Source: Methanosarcinales archaeon (lineage in GTDB: Archaea > Halobacteriota > Syntropharchaeia > Alkanophagales > Methanospirareceae). From it: 6,616 nucleotides of DNA. Position numbers and translations under genes: made by a program. This document shows, one piece after another, positions 6,125 to 6,616 of this stretch (positions are counted from its first letter, which is position 1; every line of letters starts with the position of its first letter). The stretch lies in contig JAODGR010000062.1 of assembly GCA_025464275.1 (NCBI GenBank), positions 2,825 through 9,440 on the forward strand. The letters are read 5' to 3'. The notes below the pieces were generated by a model. The model saw only the letters and a list, made by a program, of their open reading frames with translations, was not told the origin of the DNA and made no database searches.

Positions 6125-6616
6125 TTACAGGTAGGTATGGGTGAACACGGGGATATTGAATGTTTTCGCTTCCTCTTTCGCATCTGGCTCTACGAAAGGG
6201 GAGATGATGAGTAATTTAGGCTTTATTCCCTTCTCTTTCTCATATAATAGCCCCTCTTTGAATAACTGTGAAACATCGCTTTTGTGTATGCTGGATTTTA
6301 TCTCGACGAGGATATGCTCCCCATCTTTTATGAGCAGATCAACCTCCACTTTTGAGGTGTGTCCGAAGACAATCCCCTCTGTGTCCTCTGTAACCCATCG
6401 CTCCACACCTCCACCGAAATACTGCTCAACGATGCTTTTCATACCCTCCCTGAATGCTTGTTCGCTGAAAATGCCCCATCTCGCTCCCAGCGCTTCTATC
6501 TTCAGGTCCAGTCCCTTTAACCTCCTGGTATGTTCATCAAGGATTCTGGTGTGCTCCTCGAGGATCTCGCTATGCTTGTTGAGTATTCCGGTGTGCTCCT
6601 CAAACCGCCTGCTATG
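6125..6616 (-). CDS. DUF3782-like coiled-coil and PD-(D/E)XK nuclease-fold protein (partial)
   Basis: The reading frame stays open to the right edge, so 163 C-terminal residues are visible and the true start is outside the window; the internal ATG at 6442 is not the start. Residues 1-35 of the visible part are heptads (H-T-x-I-L-x-E type) expected to form a coiled coil. After a connector, LGARWGIFSEQAFREG (43-58) is a typical junction in DUF3782 proteins. The C-terminal domain has the restriction-endonuclease-like core: VEVDLLI (90-96, with D93), HILVEIKSS (101-109, with the E105-x-K107 pair) and LLIISPFVEPDA (135-146). Family members are common in archaea and cyanobacteria; their function is not established, and nuclease activity is inferred only from the fold motif. 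Its TAA ends two bases before the HdrA-fusion ATG, so the two are probably cotranscribed, though no functional link is obvious. Confidence 0.85.
   Translation of the reverse strand, partial: HSRRFEEHTGILNKHSEILEEHTRILDEHTRRLKGLDLKIEALGARWGIFSEQAFREGMKSIVEQYFGGGVERWVTEDTEGIVFGHTSKVEVDLLIKDGEHILVEIKSSIHKSDVSQLFKEGLLYEKEKGIKPKLLIISPFVEPDAKEEAKTFNIPVFTHTYL
6512..6616 (-). repeat. Five tandem 21-bp repeats encoding coiled-coil heptads
   Basis: Five consecutive 21-bp units (6596-6616, 6575-6595, 6554-6574, 6533-6553, 6512-6532) encode HSRRFEE, HTGILNK, HSEILEE, HTRILDE and HTRRLKG. Each heptad begins with His and has a hydrophobic residue at its fifth position. At DNA level units 1 and 3 resemble each other (CTCCTC...GCTATG on the plus strand), and units 2 and 4 share GGTGTG at the same end. 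The array reaches the right edge and may continue beyond it. Confidence 0.75.

Noticed and set aside
6125..6442. Complete 105-codon gene starting at ATG 6442
   Set aside because: The frame is open to the window edge, and the residues before this Met match the DUF3782 coiled coil and junction motif, so the gene is partial.

Overview
The window looks like a piece of archaeal chromosome. The replication factor C small subunit is of the archaeal/eukaryotic type, the DUF63 membrane protein family is essentially archaeal, promoters look like BRE/TATA elements with leaderless starts, and the largest gene is an HdrA (heterodisulfide reductase subunit A) homologue. A methanogen-related euryarchaeon, for example an ANME-1/Syntrophoarchaeia-like lineage rich in HdrA paralogues, would fit. 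That placement is inference from gene content, not from a phylogeny.

Layout. Bases 1-140 hold no certain gene: a 10-bp stem with U-rich tail looks like the terminator of a gene lying to the left, followed by a TATA-like promoter. A DUF63 membrane protein (141-992, +) converges on, and overlaps by 18 bp, the clamp-loader gene rfcS (975-1940, -). A 45-bp AT-rich divergent promoter region separates rfcS from a MarC-family membrane protein (1986-2600, +). After a 21-bp convergent gap comes a 1166-residue flavo-iron-sulfur protein (2622-6122, -). Only 2 bp upstream of it ends a partial gene (6125-6616, -) for a coiled-coil plus PD-(D/E)XK-type DUF3782 protein that runs off the right edge.

The most notable item is the 1166-residue protein. 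It is a full HdrA into which a complete GltD/NfnL-like module (two-cluster Fe-S domain, FAD domain, NAD(P)H domain) has been inserted in the middle of the HdrA ferredoxin insert, so that HdrA sequence resumes after it. This joins an HdrA flavin, a family linked to electron bifurcation, to an NAD(P)H-oxidising or -reducing flavin in one chain. No hdrB, hdrC, mvhD, frhB or formate dehydrogenase gene lies beside it in this window.

The other genes are ordinary: rfcS loads the PCNA sliding clamp, and the DUF63 and MarC proteins are integral membrane proteins of unproven function. The genes do not form one obvious pathway. Only the DUF3782 gene and the HdrA fusion are arranged as a likely shared transcript.
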